Shown: positions 14,853-24,460, counted from the stretch's first letter. The stretch is DNA of 64,000 nucleotides from Azospirillum lipoferum (GCF_024170005.1 NZ_JALJXJ010000002.1:186001-250000); one strand, 5' to 3'. Notes: a model not told the origin generated them from the letters alone. A program made the numbers and translations.

Positions 14853-16847
14853 ATGTCGATCGCCACCCGCATCGCCCTGGGTTTCGCCGCCGTCCTGTTG
14901 CTGACGCTCGCCGTCGCCGTCGTCGGCTGGAGCGGGCTGAACACCTACGCCTCGCAGGTGGAGATCGCCGCCCAGACCGCCCGCCTGGACACGCTGCTAT
15001 ACAGCGCCCGGCAGGAGGAGGCGCGCTATCTGCTGGACGTCGACCCCTCCGCCAGCCGGCGGGTGCGGCAATTAACCGAACAGATGAAGAGCGAAGCCGA
15101 GGCGCTGCTGGCCTTGCCCAATCATGCCGTGCCGCCCGACACGCTGAGGGAGGCTCTGGAGAAGCTGGCCGCCTACCGCAAATCCTTCGACGAGGTGGTG
15201 GGGCTTGAGGTCGACCGCTTCGCCAGTCTGGCGAAGCTGCGCAAGCAGACCGCGGCCCTGCTGGTGATCGCCCAGACGCTGACGCAAGACCAGTCGGCGC
15301 GCTATGCCGATGCGCTGGCCCGGGTGAAGGCCGATCCCGGCGACCGTGCCGCGATGACGGCGCTGGAATCCTCGGCCATGCTGGTGACCATCGCCGGGCG
15401 GCTGATCCAGGAGACCCGCGGTGCCCTGCTGGACGTGCAGCAATTCCTGATCGACCATGGCGGTTCCGGCCGCAATTCGCTCAGCGCGAGCATCGACCGG
15501 CTGCTCGGCATCGTCAGCGATGTGCGCAAAGCCGCCAACGATACCGACTCCCTGCGCGAATCGGAGAAGCTGACCGCCTCCATCATGGGGGTGGAGACCG
15601 AGTTCCTGCTGGTCGCCGACATCGTCGTCCGGCGCAATGCCGCCCGTGACGCCATGCGCGATGCCGCCAGGGTCGTCAACGATCAGGTGACGCAGTTGGT
15701 GGCCGCCCAGACGGCGGAGCGGGAGGCCGGGCGGTCGCGCGCGGTGATGCTGCTGTGGAGCGGCGCGCTCGGCGCGCTGGCCGCCGGTACGATTCTGTCG
15801 ATCCTGATCGCCCGCAGCCTGACCGGTCCCATCGCCGCCACCACCACGGCGGTGCAGCGCCTGTCGGAAGGCGACCTGACAGTCGCGGTGCCCGGAACCG
15901 GCCGGCAGGACGAGTTGGGCTCCATCGGCCGTGCCGTCGCCACCGTCATCCAGGTTCTGCATGGACTGCATGGCGAAATGCACAGGCTGTCGGGCAAGCC
16001 GGTGGAGGCTGTGGAGGCTGAAAAGGCGCTGGCTTTCCATGGGGCTTATGGCGAGATGGTGGCGCTGTTGCAGGAAACCGGTGCGGCCTTCCGCACCATC
16101 GGCGAACAGGCGACCCAGGTCGCCGTCGCCGCCGGACAGGCCAGCACCGCCATCGCCCATGTATCGGACGGCGCATCGGAACAGACCGACGATCTGGATC
16201 AGGTGGCGACGGCGGTCGGCCAGTCGGCCCGCGCCATCGCCCATGTCACCGACAGCACGCGCGACACCTCCGAGATGGTGAAGGATGCCGCCGACTTCGC
16301 CGATGGCGGGCGGGCGGACATGGCGCGGCTGCTGCGGGTCTCGCAGACCATTGCCGAGAACAGCCGCCGCATCGGCCGCATCACCGAGGCCATCACCCAG
16401 ATCGCCGTGAAGACCAACATCCTCTCGGTCAACGCCTCGATCGAAGCCGCCCGGGCCGGGGAACAGGGCAAGGGCTTCGAGGTGGTGGCCGAGGAGGTCG
16501 GCAAGCTCGCCGACAACGCGGTGGAAAGCGCCCGTCAGATCGCCGAGATCATCGAGGCCGCCGCGGCACTCGCCGAAGAGGGTAAGATGGTCACCGAACA
16601 GGCGCGGCGCCGGATGGACGGTCTGGCCGAGCGGGTCGACCGCATCGACGGTGCCTTCCAGTCGGTGGCGGTCGCCATGGAGGAACAGCAGGCCTCCGTC
16701 CGCGAGATCGAACGCTCGGTCGAAAGCGTGCGCACCGTCGCCTCCAAGAACGCCGCCGCGTCGGAGGAGATCGCCGCGACCATGGTCCATCTCTCGCGGC
16801 TGGCCGACGAGACGCGGCGTCAGGTGTCACGCTTCCAAGCCAGCTGA
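14853..16847 (+). CDS. Methyl-accepting chemotaxis transducer with large periplasmic domain
   Basis: 664 residues from the ATG at 14853 ([17 protein letters not shown]); the open frame extends upstream but without receptor-like sequence. TM1 is at about 7-28 and TM2 at about 297-319, enclosing a helical periplasmic domain of about 265 residues whose size and pattern resemble the two four-helix bundles of HBM-type sensors (inference). HAMP at about 320-372, then the signalling domain with [24 protein letters not shown] and [22 protein letters not shown]. It is transcribed divergently from the che operon and shares its signalling domain with the sensorless transducer, so the two probably work in the same array with the adjacent CheA. 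The ligand is unknown. Confidence 0.93.
   Translation: MSIATRIALGFAAVLLLTLAVAVVGWSGLNTYASQVEIAAQTARLDTLLYSARQEEARYLLDVDPSASRRVRQLTEQMKSEAEALLALPNHAVPPDTLREALEKLAAYRKSFDEVVGLEVDRFASLAKLRKQTAALLVIAQTLTQDQSARYADALARVKADPGDRAAMTALESSAMLVTIAGRLIQETRGALLDVQQFLIDHGGSGRNSLSASIDRLLGIVSDVRKAANDTDSLRESEKLTASIMGVETEFLLVADIVVRRNAARDAMRDAARVVNDQVTQLVAAQTAEREAGRSRAVMLLWSGALGALAAGTILSILIARSLTGPIAATTTAVQRLSEGDLTVAVPGTGRQDELGSIGRAVATVIQVLHGLHGEMHRLSGKPVEAVEAEKALAFHGAYGEMVALLQETGAAFRTIGEQATQVAVAAGQASTAIAHVSDGASEQTDDLDQVATAVGQSARAIAHVTDSTRDTSEMVKDAADFADGGRADMARLLRVSQTIAENSRRIGRITEAITQIAVKTNILSVNASIEAARAGEQGKGFEVVAEEVGKLADNAVESARQIAEIIEAAAALAEEGKMVTEQARRRMDGLAERVDRIDGAFQSVAVAMEEQQASVREIERSVESVRTVASKNAAASEEIAATMVHLSRLADETRRQVSRFQAS
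16359..16566 (+). repeat. Inverted near-identical repeat, copy in second transducer
   Basis: Partner of 13695-13906. The two copies lie in opposite orientation about 2.5 kb apart, so recombination between them would invert the shared promoter region and swap receptor N-termini. Confidence 0.75.
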
Positions 16848-16959
16848 AGCTTGGCCGTTCGCTGAAGTTCCTGGAGGGGCACCAAGTGCGGGAGGCATTT
16901 CCGGAGCGGCCGGCGGTCGCGCATCATCACCGGATGCCAAGCTCTGAAGTGGTAATTCT

Positions 16960-16977
16960 TAATCCCAGCCGGGATTA
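16960..16977. repeat. Short perfect hairpin TAATCCC-AGCC-GGGATTA
   Basis: Seven-base arms around a 4-nt loop, about 110 nt after the transducer stop and 117 nt before the small gene at 17095. AT-rich sequence follows, but there is no clean T-run. It could be a weak terminator or an operator for the downstream gene. Confidence 0.45.
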
Positions 16978-17094
16978 TCTCGCATTTAAAGTTCTTTTAA
17001 CCCTATTCCACGCCTAATCGGCCAGCGGGAACGCTCGATCCCGAGAAGACGCTCCACTGAACACTAGACCCACACGACACCGAGGGAGTTCCCC

Positions 17095-17334
17095 ATGCCC
17101 GCACAGAAGGTCGCCGATGAAGTCCGCCTGGCCAGCCGCATCCACGCGCGCCTGCTGGATGCCTTCATCGACTTGACGGAGCGGGAACTGGCCGGTCTGG
17201 CCCCGGGCTTTGCCGAAGAAAGCCTGATGGAAGCGCTGGAAGCCCTGCGCGCCGCCCGCAAGTCCTACGGCACGACCGCCGGGGTGATGGTCGTCTCCAA
17301 CCTGCAACTGCCGCAGGCCTCGAACGCCGCCTGA
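17095..17334 (+). CDS. Small hypothetical protein (79 aa)
   Basis: I do not recognise it. It is 79 residues, predominantly alpha-helical (VADEVRLASRIHARLLDAFIDLTERELAGL ... SLMEALEALRAARKSYG), soluble, without cysteines or a signal peptide. A strong ribosome-binding site (GAGGGAG) precedes the ATG at 17095, which supports translation. It lies alone between the second transducer and a convergent DUF2934 gene, with an AT-rich promoter-like stretch upstream (about 16950-17010). Confidence 0.65.
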   Translation: MPAQKVADEVRLASRIHARLLDAFIDLTERELAGLAPGFAEESLMEALEALRAARKSYGTTAGVMVVSNLQLPQASNAA

Positions 17335-17357
17335 CCCCGGGGGCCTTCCGCGCCCGA

Positions 17358-17660
17358 TCAGGCGGTGACCGGCTTTCGGGTCCGCGGCTTGCGCGCTTTC
17401 GGGGGCTGGGCCGAAGGACCGGTGGATGCGGCTTCCGCCTCAGCCGGCTTCGCCGCCGTGCGCGGCTTGGCATTGGTGGTCTTGCGCGGAGCCTTCACCA
17501 CGGCGACGACCGGCGCACGGTCGGGAATGGCAACCGCTTCGGCAAGAATCGCGCGCTCGGCCTGGAGCCAGTGGTCGGCATCGCGGCCGTGGGGGCATCC
17601 CTCATTCAGCCAGATCGCATAGGCGCGGTCACGGATGCGTTGTTCGACATCCACGCTCAT
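17358..17660 (-). CDS. DUF2934 domain protein
   Basis: About 100 residues. The N-terminal 40 residues (EQRIRDRAYAIWLNEGCPHGRDADHWLQAERAI) match the short DUF2934 motif; the rest is an Ala/Pro/Lys/Arg-rich, probably disordered tail ending RKPRTRKPVTA. The ATG at 17660 is preferred over the adjacent GTG because GGGGAG lies at a better distance. The function of DUF2934 is unknown; the basic tail might contact nucleic acid, but nothing shows it. It is convergent with the 79-residue gene. Confidence 0.75.
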   Translation of the reverse strand: MSVDVEQRIRDRAYAIWLNEGCPHGRDADHWLQAERAILAEAVAIPDRAPVVAVVKAPRKTTNAKPRTAAKPAEAEAASTGPSAQPPKARKPRTRKPVTA

Positions 17661-17754
17661 CACATCTCCCCAGGGAATGGTGGTCGGATTTGCTGCGATG
17701 CAAAGACTGCCGAATTCCTAAAATGCGCGCAACCAAGCAGATCGTTATCGGCCG

Positions 17755-18762
17755 TCACTCCGATGACGTTTCGCCGTGCTCGGGCTGCCGGCTTTGCTGG
17801 ACCTCGCGCCATTTGGTGACATTGCGGTTGTGGTCCGCCAGCGACTTGGCGAAGACGTGGCCGCCGGTGCCGTCGGCGACGAAATACAGGAACTCGTGCC
17901 GTTCCGGCTTCATAACCGCCTGGATCGATGCTTTGCCTGGATTGGCAATCGGCCCCGGCGGCAGGCCGGTCGCGACATAGGTGTTGTAGGGCGACTCGAA
18001 CTTCCAGTCATTGCGGGTCAGTGCCCGCCCAAGCTCGCCGCTGCCGTCGGTCAGTGCGTAGATCACCGTCGGGTCCGACTGAAGCTTTATGCCGGCTTCC
18101 AGCCGGTTGACAAAGACTCCCGCGACCCGCGGCCGCTCCGCGGCGATGCCCGTTTCCTTCTCGACAATGGAAGCCAAGGTCAGGGCCTGCTGCGGTGTCT
18201 CGAAGGGCAGGTTCTGGTCGCGGTTCTTCCAGGCCTCCGCCAACACCTGGGTCATCGCCGTCTGCATCCGCTCGACCAGGGCGGCGCGGCTATCGCCATA
18301 GGCGAAATGGTAGGTCTCCGGCAGCAGAGAGCCTTCCTTCGGCGACCTCGGAATCTCTCCGGTCAGGCCGGTTTCCCGGGCAAGCAGCGCCACGACCTGG
18401 GCCGAGGTCAGCCCTTCCGGCACGGTGAAGCGGTGAACGACGGTGCGGCCCTGGCGCATCTGCTCCAGAACACCTTCGATGCTGATGCCTGCGGGGAACT
18501 GGTATTCGCCGGCCTTCAACTCACGGAAAGTGCCGGTCAGCTTGGCCGCGGCGACGAACACCAGCGGCGAGCCGATCACGCTGGAGTCGCTCAGCGTGAT
18601 GGCGATGGCCTCCAACCCGCTGCCGCGCGGGATGACAACCGTTTCGGATTGCTCCAACGGTCCGGGGGCTGAATAGCGCTGATAGCCCCAGAGGCCAATT
18701 CCGCCCGCTGCACCAACCGCGAGGGCCAGTGTCCCCGCGAAAATTCGGAGACCCCAGCCCAT
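17755..18762 (-). CDS. mltG: Endolytic murein transglycosylase MltG (YceG-like)
   Basis: 335 residues. An N-terminal membrane anchor (about 5-27) precedes a LysM-like region and the YceG catalytic domain, with the catalytic glutamate in LASIVEKETG and the family signatures GSLLPETYHFAYGD, VAGVFVNRL, LQSDPTVIYAL and SPYNTY...GLPPGPIANPG. It cleaves nascent glycan strands in the periplasm and is thought to set chain termination. It is the last gene of the fabD-fabG-acpP-fabF cluster, an arrangement common in proteobacteria, 49 nt after fabF. The start has GAGGTGAG upstream. Confidence 0.95.
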   Translation of the reverse strand: MGWGLRIFAGTLALAVGAAGGIGLWGYQRYSAPGPLEQSETVVIPRGSGLEAIAITLSDSSVIGSPLVFVAAAKLTGTFRELKAGEYQFPAGISIEGVLEQMRQGRTVVHRFTVPEGLTSAQVVALLARETGLTGEIPRSPKEGSLLPETYHFAYGDSRAALVERMQTAMTQVLAEAWKNRDQNLPFETPQQALTLASIVEKETGIAAERPRVAGVFVNRLEAGIKLQSDPTVIYALTDGSGELGRALTRNDWKFESPYNTYVATGLPPGPIANPGKASIQAVMKPERHEFLYFVADGTGGHVFAKSLADHNRNVTKWREVQQSRQPEHGETSSE

Positions 18763-18811
18763 CGCTCACCTCTTGAAGACCATAGACCGCAACGCGGGTG
18801 TGGCACTTCGC

Positions 18812-20074
18812 TTACGCGAATTCCTTGAACACCAGCGACGCGTTGGTACCGCCGAACCCGAACGAGTTCGACAGCGCGGCGCGCACACGGCGTTCCTGCG
18901 CCACCTTCGGCACCAGATTGACGCCCATGCAGCTCTCGGACGGGTTTTCGAGATTCAACGTAGGCGGCACGATGCCGTGGTTGATCGCCTTGATCGAGTA
19001 GATCGCCTCGACCGCACCGGCGGCCCCCAGCAGATGTCCGATGGCCGACTTGGTAGAGGACATCGCCAAGGTATCCATGGCGTCGCCGAACAGGCGCTTC
19101 ACCGCACCCAGCTCGATCTCGTCGCCAAGCGGCGTGGAGGTGCCGTGGGCGTTGACGTAGTCGATATCGGACGGGTTCATGCCGGCGCGCTTCAGCGCGC
19201 CTTTCATGGCGCGGAAACCGCCATTGCCGTCCTCCGCCGGGGCGGAGATGTGGTAGGCGTCGCCCGACAGGCCGTAACCGACGACCTCGGCATAGATGGT
19301 GGCGCCGCGCTTCTTCGCGTGCTCCAGCTCCTCCAGCACCACGACACCGGCACCCTCGCCGATGACAAAACCGTCGCGGTCCTTGTCATAGGGACGCGAG
19401 GCCTTTTCGGGCGTGTCATTGAAGTTGGTGGACAGAGCACGCATGGCGGCGAAACCGCCGACGCCGAGACGACTGACCGCCGCCTCAGTGCCGCCGGCGA
19501 CCATGACGTCGGCATCGTCCCACATGATCAGACGGGCAGCGTCGCCGATGGCGTGCGCGCCAGTCGAGCAGGCAGTGACGACCGCATGGTTGGGGCCCTT
19601 GAAGCCGTGCTGGATCGAAATGTGGCCGGAGGCCAGATTGATCAGGCAGGCCGGGATGAAAAAGGGCGACAGGCGACGCGGACCCTTTTCGTGCAGGGTC
19701 ACGGCGCCGTCGGCGATGCCCGGAAGGCCGCCGATGCCCGAGCCGACCATGACGCCGGTCCGCTCACGCTCTTCATCGGTCTGGGGAGCCCAACCCGAAT
19801 CCTTGATTGCTTCCTGCGCCGCGGCGATGGCGAAGACGATGAAGTCATCCATCTTGCGCTGGTCCTTCGGCGAAACGAAGGTGTCGGCGTTGAATTCGCC
19901 CTCACCCGCTCCACGCGGAACCTGCCCGGCGACCTTGGAGGCCAAGTCCGAAGCGTCGAACCCCGTGATGCCGCGGATTCCCGACGTTGCGGAAATCAGC
20001 CGCTCCCAGTTCAGCGAGTGGCCGACGCCGAGCGGCGTGACCATACCGAGGCCGGTGACGACGACACGTCTCAT
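18812..20074 (-). CDS. fabF: 3-oxoacyl-[acyl-carrier-protein] synthase II
   Basis: 420 residues, complete. It condenses malonyl-ACP with acyl-ACP during fatty-acid elongation. The thiolase-fold catalytic residues are all visible: Cys in TACSTGAHAIGDA, the first His in NAHGTSTPLGD and the second in KSAIGHLLGAAG. The start MRRVVVTGLGMVTPLG is canonical. It follows acpP by about 127 nt and precedes mltG by 49 nt on the same strand. Confidence 0.97.
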   Translation of the reverse strand: MRRVVVTGLGMVTPLGVGHSLNWERLISATSGIRGITGFDASDLASKVAGQVPRGAGEGEFNADTFVSPKDQRKMDDFIVFAIAAAQEAIKDSGWAPQTDEERERTGVMVGSGIGGLPGIADGAVTLHEKGPRRLSPFFIPACLINLASGHISIQHGFKGPNHAVVTACSTGAHAIGDAARLIMWDDADVMVAGGTEAAVSRLGVGGFAAMRALSTNFNDTPEKASRPYDKDRDGFVIGEGAGVVVLEELEHAKKRGATIYAEVVGYGLSGDAYHISAPAEDGNGGFRAMKGALKRAGMNPSDIDYVNAHGTSTPLGDEIELGAVKRLFGDAMDTLAMSSTKSAIGHLLGAAGAVEAIYSIKAINHGIVPPTLNLENPSESCMGVNLVPKVAQERRVRAALSNSFGFGGTNASLVFKEFA

Positions 20075-20201
20075 GAGGCTGTTCCTTGACCTTTCCTCGA
20101 ATATTCTGTCGACGATCTGGTCGTCGACGGCCAGGCCCCGCGCTGCTGGTGTCGCAAATGCGGTTCGCCTGGCCCTCGGGGGCTCAATGCCCGCGGCCCG
20201 A

Positions 20202-20441
20202 TCAGGCGGCGGCGTTGGCCTTGATGAAGTCGATAGCGTCCTTCACCGACAGGATCTTCTCCGCGGCGTCGTCCGGAATCTCGACACCGAACTCTTCCTC
20301 GAAGGCCATGACCAGCTCGACGGTGTCGAGGCTGTCGGCGCCCAGATCGTCGATGAAGGAGGCGTTCTCCACCACCTTCGACTCCTCGACACCCAGGTGG
20401 TCCACAACGATCTTCTTCACGCGCTCGGCGATGTCGCTCAT
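20202..20441 (-). CDS. acpP: Acyl carrier protein
   Basis: 79 residues, highly acidic, with the phosphopantetheine attachment serine in [18 protein letters not shown]. It carries growing acyl chains for FabD, FabG and FabF encoded beside it. Length and sequence are standard ([20 protein letters not shown]). It lies between fabG and fabF on the same strand, with about 190 nt separating it from fabG, enough for its own promoter. Confidence 0.97.
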   Translation of the reverse strand: MSDIAERVKKIVVDHLGVEESKVVENASFIDDLGADSLDTVELVMAFEEEFGVEIPDDAAEKILSVKDAIDFIKANAAA

Positions 20442-20629
20442 CTTTTAAGACCTTCCAATCCTTGAAACCGCTCGGGATAATCCGGTCGGAGCAACACGCG
20501 AAGAACGTGCCGTCCTGCCGCGAAAAGCCCCGTCCGATAACACATTTCAGCAGCCTTGACCAGCACCCGCGAGGGAACCTGGTTGGCGCCGTTCTTCACA
20601 CGTGGCGATGCCGCCCCGTCCGATCCTCA

Positions 20630-21367
20630 TCAGATCATGGCCATGCCGCCGTTGATATGCAGCGTCTGGCCGGTGACGTAGGCGGCTTCCTCGCTCGCGA
20701 GGTACACGACCCCGGCGGCGATCTCGTCCGACTGGCCCATGCGGCCGGCCGGTATGGCGGGGAGCAGCTTCTGCTTCTGCTCGTCGTTCAGGGCGTCGGT
20801 CATGGCCGTGGCGATGAAGCCCGGCGCGACGCAGTTGACAGTGATATTACGCGAGGCCAACTCGGCCGCCAGCGACTTCGACATGCCGATCAGACCGGCC
20901 TTCGACGCGGCGTAGTTGGCCTGCCCCGGATTGCCGGTGACGCCGACGACCGACGTGATGTTGACGATGCGGCCCCAGCGGCGCTTCATCATGCCGCGCA
21001 TGGCGGCCCGCGACAGGCGGAAGGCCGCCGTCAGGTTCACGTCGATGACCGACTGCCAGTCCTCGTCCTTCAGCCGCATCGCGATCTGGTCGCGGGTCAG
21101 GCCGGCATTGTTGACGAGGATGTCGATCTTGCCCAACGCCGCCTCGGCGTCCTTGAACAGCTGCTCGGTTGCCGCGGCCTCGGACAGGTTGCCGGGCACG
21201 ACGAAGGCGCGCTCTCCCAGTTCGGCGGCCAGAGCCTCCAGCGGGGCGACGCGGGTACCGGACAGCGCAACGGCAGCGCCCTGGGCATGCAGCGCACGGG
21301 CGATCGACGCGCCGATGCCGCCGGACGCGCCGGTGACGAGGGCCGACTTGCCGGTCAGGTCAAACAT
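20630..21367 (-). CDS. fabG: 3-oxoacyl-[acyl-carrier-protein] reductase
   Basis: About 245 residues from the ATG at 21367 (MFDLTGKSALVTGASGGIG); a GTG four codons upstream is less likely because GAGG sits at the right distance for the ATG. It is a classical short-chain dehydrogenase: NADPH motif TGASGGIG, NNAG, the catalytic Ser in NITSVVGVTG and YAASK with Tyr/Lys, and PGFIATAMT after the catalytic site. It reduces beta-ketoacyl-ACP. It follows fabD by 40 nt. Confidence 0.96.
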   Translation of the reverse strand: MFDLTGKSALVTGASGGIGASIARALHAQGAAVALSGTRVAPLEALAAELGERAFVVPGNLSEAAATEQLFKDAEAALGKIDILVNNAGLTRDQIAMRLKDEDWQSVIDVNLTAAFRLSRAAMRGMMKRRWGRIVNITSVVGVTGNPGQANYAASKAGLIGMSKSLAAELASRNITVNCVAPGFIATAMTDALNDEQKQKLLPAIPAGRMGQSDEIAAGVVYLASEEAAYVTGQTLHINGGMAMI

Positions 21368-21407
21368 GGATGGCCTCACGAGGCTGATATATCACGGATC
21401 AGGGTGA

Positions 21408-22349
21408 TCACAGGGTCTTCAGGAACGACTCGACATCGGCAGGCGTACCGACCGACACCGCCGCCAGATCCTTGTCGATGCGCTTGGTCAGCCCGGCCAA
21501 TACCTTGCCCGACCCGACCTCGACCAGCCGCTCGACGCCCTGCTCCTTCATATAGAGTACGCATTCGCGCCAGCGGACCATGCCGGTCACCTGTTCAATC
21601 AGCAGGCGGCGGATGGCGTTGGGATCCGACACCGCCGATGCGGTGACGTTGGCCACCACCGGAACCGCCGGAGCGGAAATCGTGACGTTCGCCAAAGCCT
21701 CCGCCATCGCGTCGGCGGCCGGCTGCATCAGCGAGCAATGGAAGGGTGCGGACACCGGCAGGCGAACCGAACGCTTCAGGCCGCGTTCCGCCGCCAGCGC
21801 GATGGCACGGTCGATGGCGTCGGCACTGCCGGAGATCACCACCTGCCCAACCGAATTGTCGTTGGCGATGCTGCACACCTCGCCCTGGGCGGCGTCGGCG
21901 GCGATCGCCTGCGCCTGGTCCAGGTCGGCGCCCAGCAGGGCCGCCATGGCGCCCTTGCCGACGGGAACCGCCTTCTGCATCGCCTGACCGCGCAGCTTCA
22001 GCAGGCGCGCGGTGTCGCCCAGCGAGAAGGCGCCGGCGGCGCATAGGGCGGAATACTCACCAAGCGAATGGCCGGCGACGAACGTGGCATGCTTGGACAG
22101 ATCGACTCCGCCCTCGCTCGCCAGCACGCGCATCACGGCGATGCTGACCGCCATCAGGGCGGGCTGGGCGTTCTCGGTCAGGGTGAGGTCGGCCTCGGGG
22201 CCTTCGACCATCAGGCGCGACAGCCGCTGGTTCAGCGCGTCGTCCACCTCTTCAAAGGTGTGACGAGCGACTTCGAACGCCTCGGCGAGTTCGCGGCCCA
22301 TGCCGACGGCCTGGCTGCCCTGCCCCGGAAAGACGAACGCCCTGGTCAT
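21408..22349 (-). CDS. fabD: Malonyl-CoA:ACP transacylase
   Basis: 313 residues. It loads malonyl groups from CoA onto ACP, the entry to elongation. It shows FPGQGSQ at the N-terminus, the nucleophile elbow GHSLGEYSA, and the catalytic His in SAPFHCSLM. It is the first gene of the fab operon, with a promoter-like element 64-91 nt upstream. Confidence 0.97.
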   Translation of the reverse strand: MTRAFVFPGQGSQAVGMGRELAEAFEVARHTFEEVDDALNQRLSRLMVEGPEADLTLTENAQPALMAVSIAVMRVLASEGGVDLSKHATFVAGHSLGEYSALCAAGAFSLGDTARLLKLRGQAMQKAVPVGKGAMAALLGADLDQAQAIAADAAQGEVCSIANDNSVGQVVISGSADAIDRAIALAAERGLKRSVRLPVSAPFHCSLMQPAADAMAEALANVTISAPAVPVVANVTASAVSDPNAIRRLLIEQVTGMVRWRECVLYMKEQGVERLVEVGSGKVLAGLTKRIDKDLAAVSVGTPADVESFLKTL

Positions 22350-22412
22350 GCTTCAGTGAAACCCTGGATGAATGCGCCCCGCCCCTGCGGCGGCACCATG
22401 GATTGGGCGACA

Positions 22413-22440
22413 GTCATACCCTCACTTTTGAGCAAGTCAA
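22413..22440 (-). promoter_or_regulatory. Sigma70-type promoter of the fabD operon
   Basis: On the minus strand TTGACT (22440-22435) and TATGAC (22418-22413) are separated by 16 nt, a close match to the housekeeping consensus, placed 64 nt before the fabD start. Confidence 0.65.
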
Positions 22441-22606
22441 GCGACGCGCGATGACCAAAGCGACAATGCTGCGATAAAACGCCACGTAATGAGGCAGAAG
22501 GCCCACGAAAAACCGCCGTTCCGGGGGGCTTGTTCGTGGGCTCGCACAGAGGTACCGCGTGCAGGGTCTTGCGCCTTCTGCCACGGCGCAAATCAAAGGC
22601 CTGCGG

Positions 22607-23593
22607 TCACGCCTTGCCCATCAGCGCCACCCTGGTCCAAGGCCTGATCTGCGCCATCGCCTCCAGCACCATCGGACCGATCAGGCCGGAAAGCAGGGCC
22701 ACCCAGAAGATCACGCCGTCCGGAGCCTCGATCCGGTGCAGGACCACACGCGCACCGGCGGCGAACAGGGCATGATGCAGATAGATGGCGTAGGACGAGG
22801 CACCCACGATCCGGAAAACCCAGCTCGACGGCATCGCATGCAGCAGGGTTACCGCTCCCCCCATCCCGCACAGCAGGGCGACACCGCTGTTCCATCCGAA
22901 ATGAGGCAGATATCCCCACAGCGACGCCTGATGAAGAACGACGCCGATGGCGAGTGCCGCACCGGCGGCAGCCAGCATCGTCTGCCGCGGCACCATCGCC
23001 CGGAACCGGGTAACGCCCACACCGAACAGGAAGTGCGGCAACAGGAAGCAGGCCTCATTGATCGACAGGACGTTCGAGTCGGCATGGACGGTCAGGCAGG
23101 CAGCCACCGCAGCCGCCATGGCGAGCGCGAAACCGCCCGGACGGTCCATGGCATGGAGCACATCGAGCAGCGCCACCGCGGCGAAGATCAGGAACAGAGC
23201 CTGCAGATACCAGAAATGGGCATAGGGGAAGACGTAGATCCGCCACATCGACTCGGGAACAAAGCTTCCATTCGCACCGGGCGCGTGCGTCTGCAGGAAA
23301 TAGAAGAGGGCGGACACCACCAGGAACGGGAAACCCAGGCGGCGCAACTTCTTGATGAAGAAGGTGGTCAGCCGGTCTGCCCTGGCCGGGTTCAGGGCAT
23401 AGACCAGCCCCGAAATGAAGGTGAAGAGCGGCATACGGATCAGTTCGAAACTATCGGTGGCGTAGCGGTAGATCGAGCCCTCCGCCACCTGCATTCCGGA
23501 TCCGGGAATGCCGACCACGTGATAGGCAACCAGCAGAATGCAGGCCAGCCCCCTCAGTTCCACGACATGGTACGGCAACATGTTCTTGCGCAT
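22607..23593 (-). CDS. Acyltransferase family 3 membrane protein
   Basis: About 328 residues from the ATG at 23593, which has GGAG at the right distance; the frame continues 19 codons upstream. It has around ten hydrophobic segments and the Acyl_transf_3 N-terminal signature (VVELRGLACILLVAYHVV, with the family Arg and His), then RMPLFTFISGLVYA. These enzymes transfer acetyl or other acyl groups onto cell-surface polysaccharide, lipid A or osmoregulated glucans in the inner membrane; the substrate here cannot be told. It lies upstream of and in line with the fab operon but is separated by about 257 nt containing the fab promoter, so it is probably a separate unit. Confidence 0.85.
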   Translation of the reverse strand: MRKNMLPYHVVELRGLACILLVAYHVVGIPGSGMQVAEGSIYRYATDSFELIRMPLFTFISGLVYALNPARADRLTTFFIKKLRRLGFPFLVVSALFYFLQTHAPGANGSFVPESMWRIYVFPYAHFWYLQALFLIFAAVALLDVLHAMDRPGGFALAMAAAVAACLTVHADSNVLSINEACFLLPHFLFGVGVTRFRAMVPRQTMLAAAGAALAIGVVLHQASLWGYLPHFGWNSGVALLCGMGGAVTLLHAMPSSWVFRIVGASSYAIYLHHALFAAGARVVLHRIEAPDGVIFWVALLSGLIGPMVLEAMAQIRPWTRVALMGKA

Positions 23594-23877
23594 GGCTACT
23601 CCAGGCACCGGGCTGTCATTGCCGCGGATGGAGTATGCGGTCTTTATCAACCCATGGCTCCGCCCCGGACGGCAGGGGGAACATGGCGCCCGGAGCGGTG
23701 GATTGCACTTCGGTCAAATGCGCCGGACCGTATCCCGCGCGATATCCACCCTTGCCCCATCCCTACCCAGTCCATTCCCAGGTATGCGCAGCAGTGTTCA
23801 TCCGGGCAGCCCCCTCTTCTTGCGGGTGACGCCCTATGGCCGAGATGGAGTTTGCAAAAGGCAGGCTGGATTTCCGC

Positions 23878-23905
23878 TTGCTACCACCGCCGGCCTGTGC
23901 ATACT
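23878..23905 (+). promoter_or_regulatory. Promoter of the rpsF ribosomal-protein operon
   Basis: TTGCTA (23878-23883) and CATACT (23900-23905) with a 16-nt spacer, about 115 nt upstream of the rpsF start, giving a leader of about 105-110 nt. Confidence 0.5.
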
Positions 23906-23925
23906 GCGCCGCTTCATAACTCCTT

Positions 23926-23945
23926 GCCGGCGGTCCGCCGTCGGC
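23926..23945 (+). promoter_or_regulatory. rpsF leader hairpin, candidate S6:S18 autoregulatory site
   Basis: GCCGGCGG pairs with CCGTCGGC (one G-T wobble) around a TCCG tetraloop near the start of the predicted transcript. S6:S18 feedback motifs in bacteria carry an exposed CCG next to a hairpin in rpsF leaders. The match here is suggestive only. Confidence 0.35.
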
Positions 23946-24019
23946 TAGGCCCGGGCGGCTGATCCGATCCATGAGGGATGGGGCGCAGCGCCGGACCATG
24001 AACAGCCATGGGGAGTGCA

Positions 24020-24460
24020 ATGGCACTTTACGAGTGCGTGCTGATCGCGCGCCAGGACATTTCGGCCGCCCAGGCCGAGCAGCTCTCTGAGCAGTTCGCC
24101 CAGATCGTCCGCGACAACGGCGGCACGATCGCCAAGAGCGAGTACTGGGGTCTGAAGACCCTCACCTACAAGATCAAGAAGAACCGCAAGGGGCACTACA
24201 CCCTCTTCAACATCGACGCGCCGGCCGCCGCCGTCGCCGAGATGGAGCGGAACATGAGCATCAGCGAAGACGTGCTGCGCTTCATGACCGTGCGTGTCGA
24301 CGCCCTCGATGCCAACCCGTCGGCGATGATGCAGAGCCGCAACGAGCGTAGCGAGCGCGGCGAGCGTGGTGACCGTGGTCCGCGTCGCTTCGACGACCGT
24401 GGCCCGCGTCCGCCGCGTCGCCAGGAAAACGTTGCCGCCGCCGAAGGGGAGACCGCGTAA
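24020..24460 (+). CDS. rpsF: 30S ribosomal protein S6
   Basis: 146 residues from the ATG at 24020 ([15 protein letters not shown]), with GGGGAG upstream; an in-frame ATG at 24008 lacks it. S6 binds 16S rRNA in the platform together with S18. The conserved core ends with [13 protein letters not shown] near residue 95. The last ~40 residues are a low-complexity tail rich in Arg, Gly and Glu (repeats of [13 protein letters not shown] type) and end in an acidic stretch; alphaproteobacterial S6 proteins often have such extensions. First gene of rpsF-rpsR-DUF2232-rplI. Confidence 0.97.
   Translation: MALYECVLIARQDISAAQAEQLSEQFAQIVRDNGGTIAKSEYWGLKTLTYKIKKNRKGHYTLFNIDAPAAAVAEMERNMSISEDVLRFMTVRVDALDANPSAMMQSRNERSERGERGDRGPRRFDDRGPRPPRRQENVAAAEGETA

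Larger units (their letters stand above)
23594..24019. other. Divergent intergenic region, acyltransferase / rpsF
   Basis: About 425 bases without a convincing gene. It contains the rpsF promoter (23878-23905) and a leader hairpin (23926-23945). The part next to the acyltransferase shows no clear promoter to my eye. Confidence 0.5.

Noticed and set aside
18773..20089. Plus-strand frame antisense to fabF
   Set aside because: fabF is complete with all catalytic residues; the antisense frame has shadow composition.
22569..22591. TTGCGCC/GGCGCAA hairpin after the acyltransferase gene as terminator
   Set aside because: The stem is real (7 bp), but no T-tract follows on the minus strand, so termination there is unsupported.
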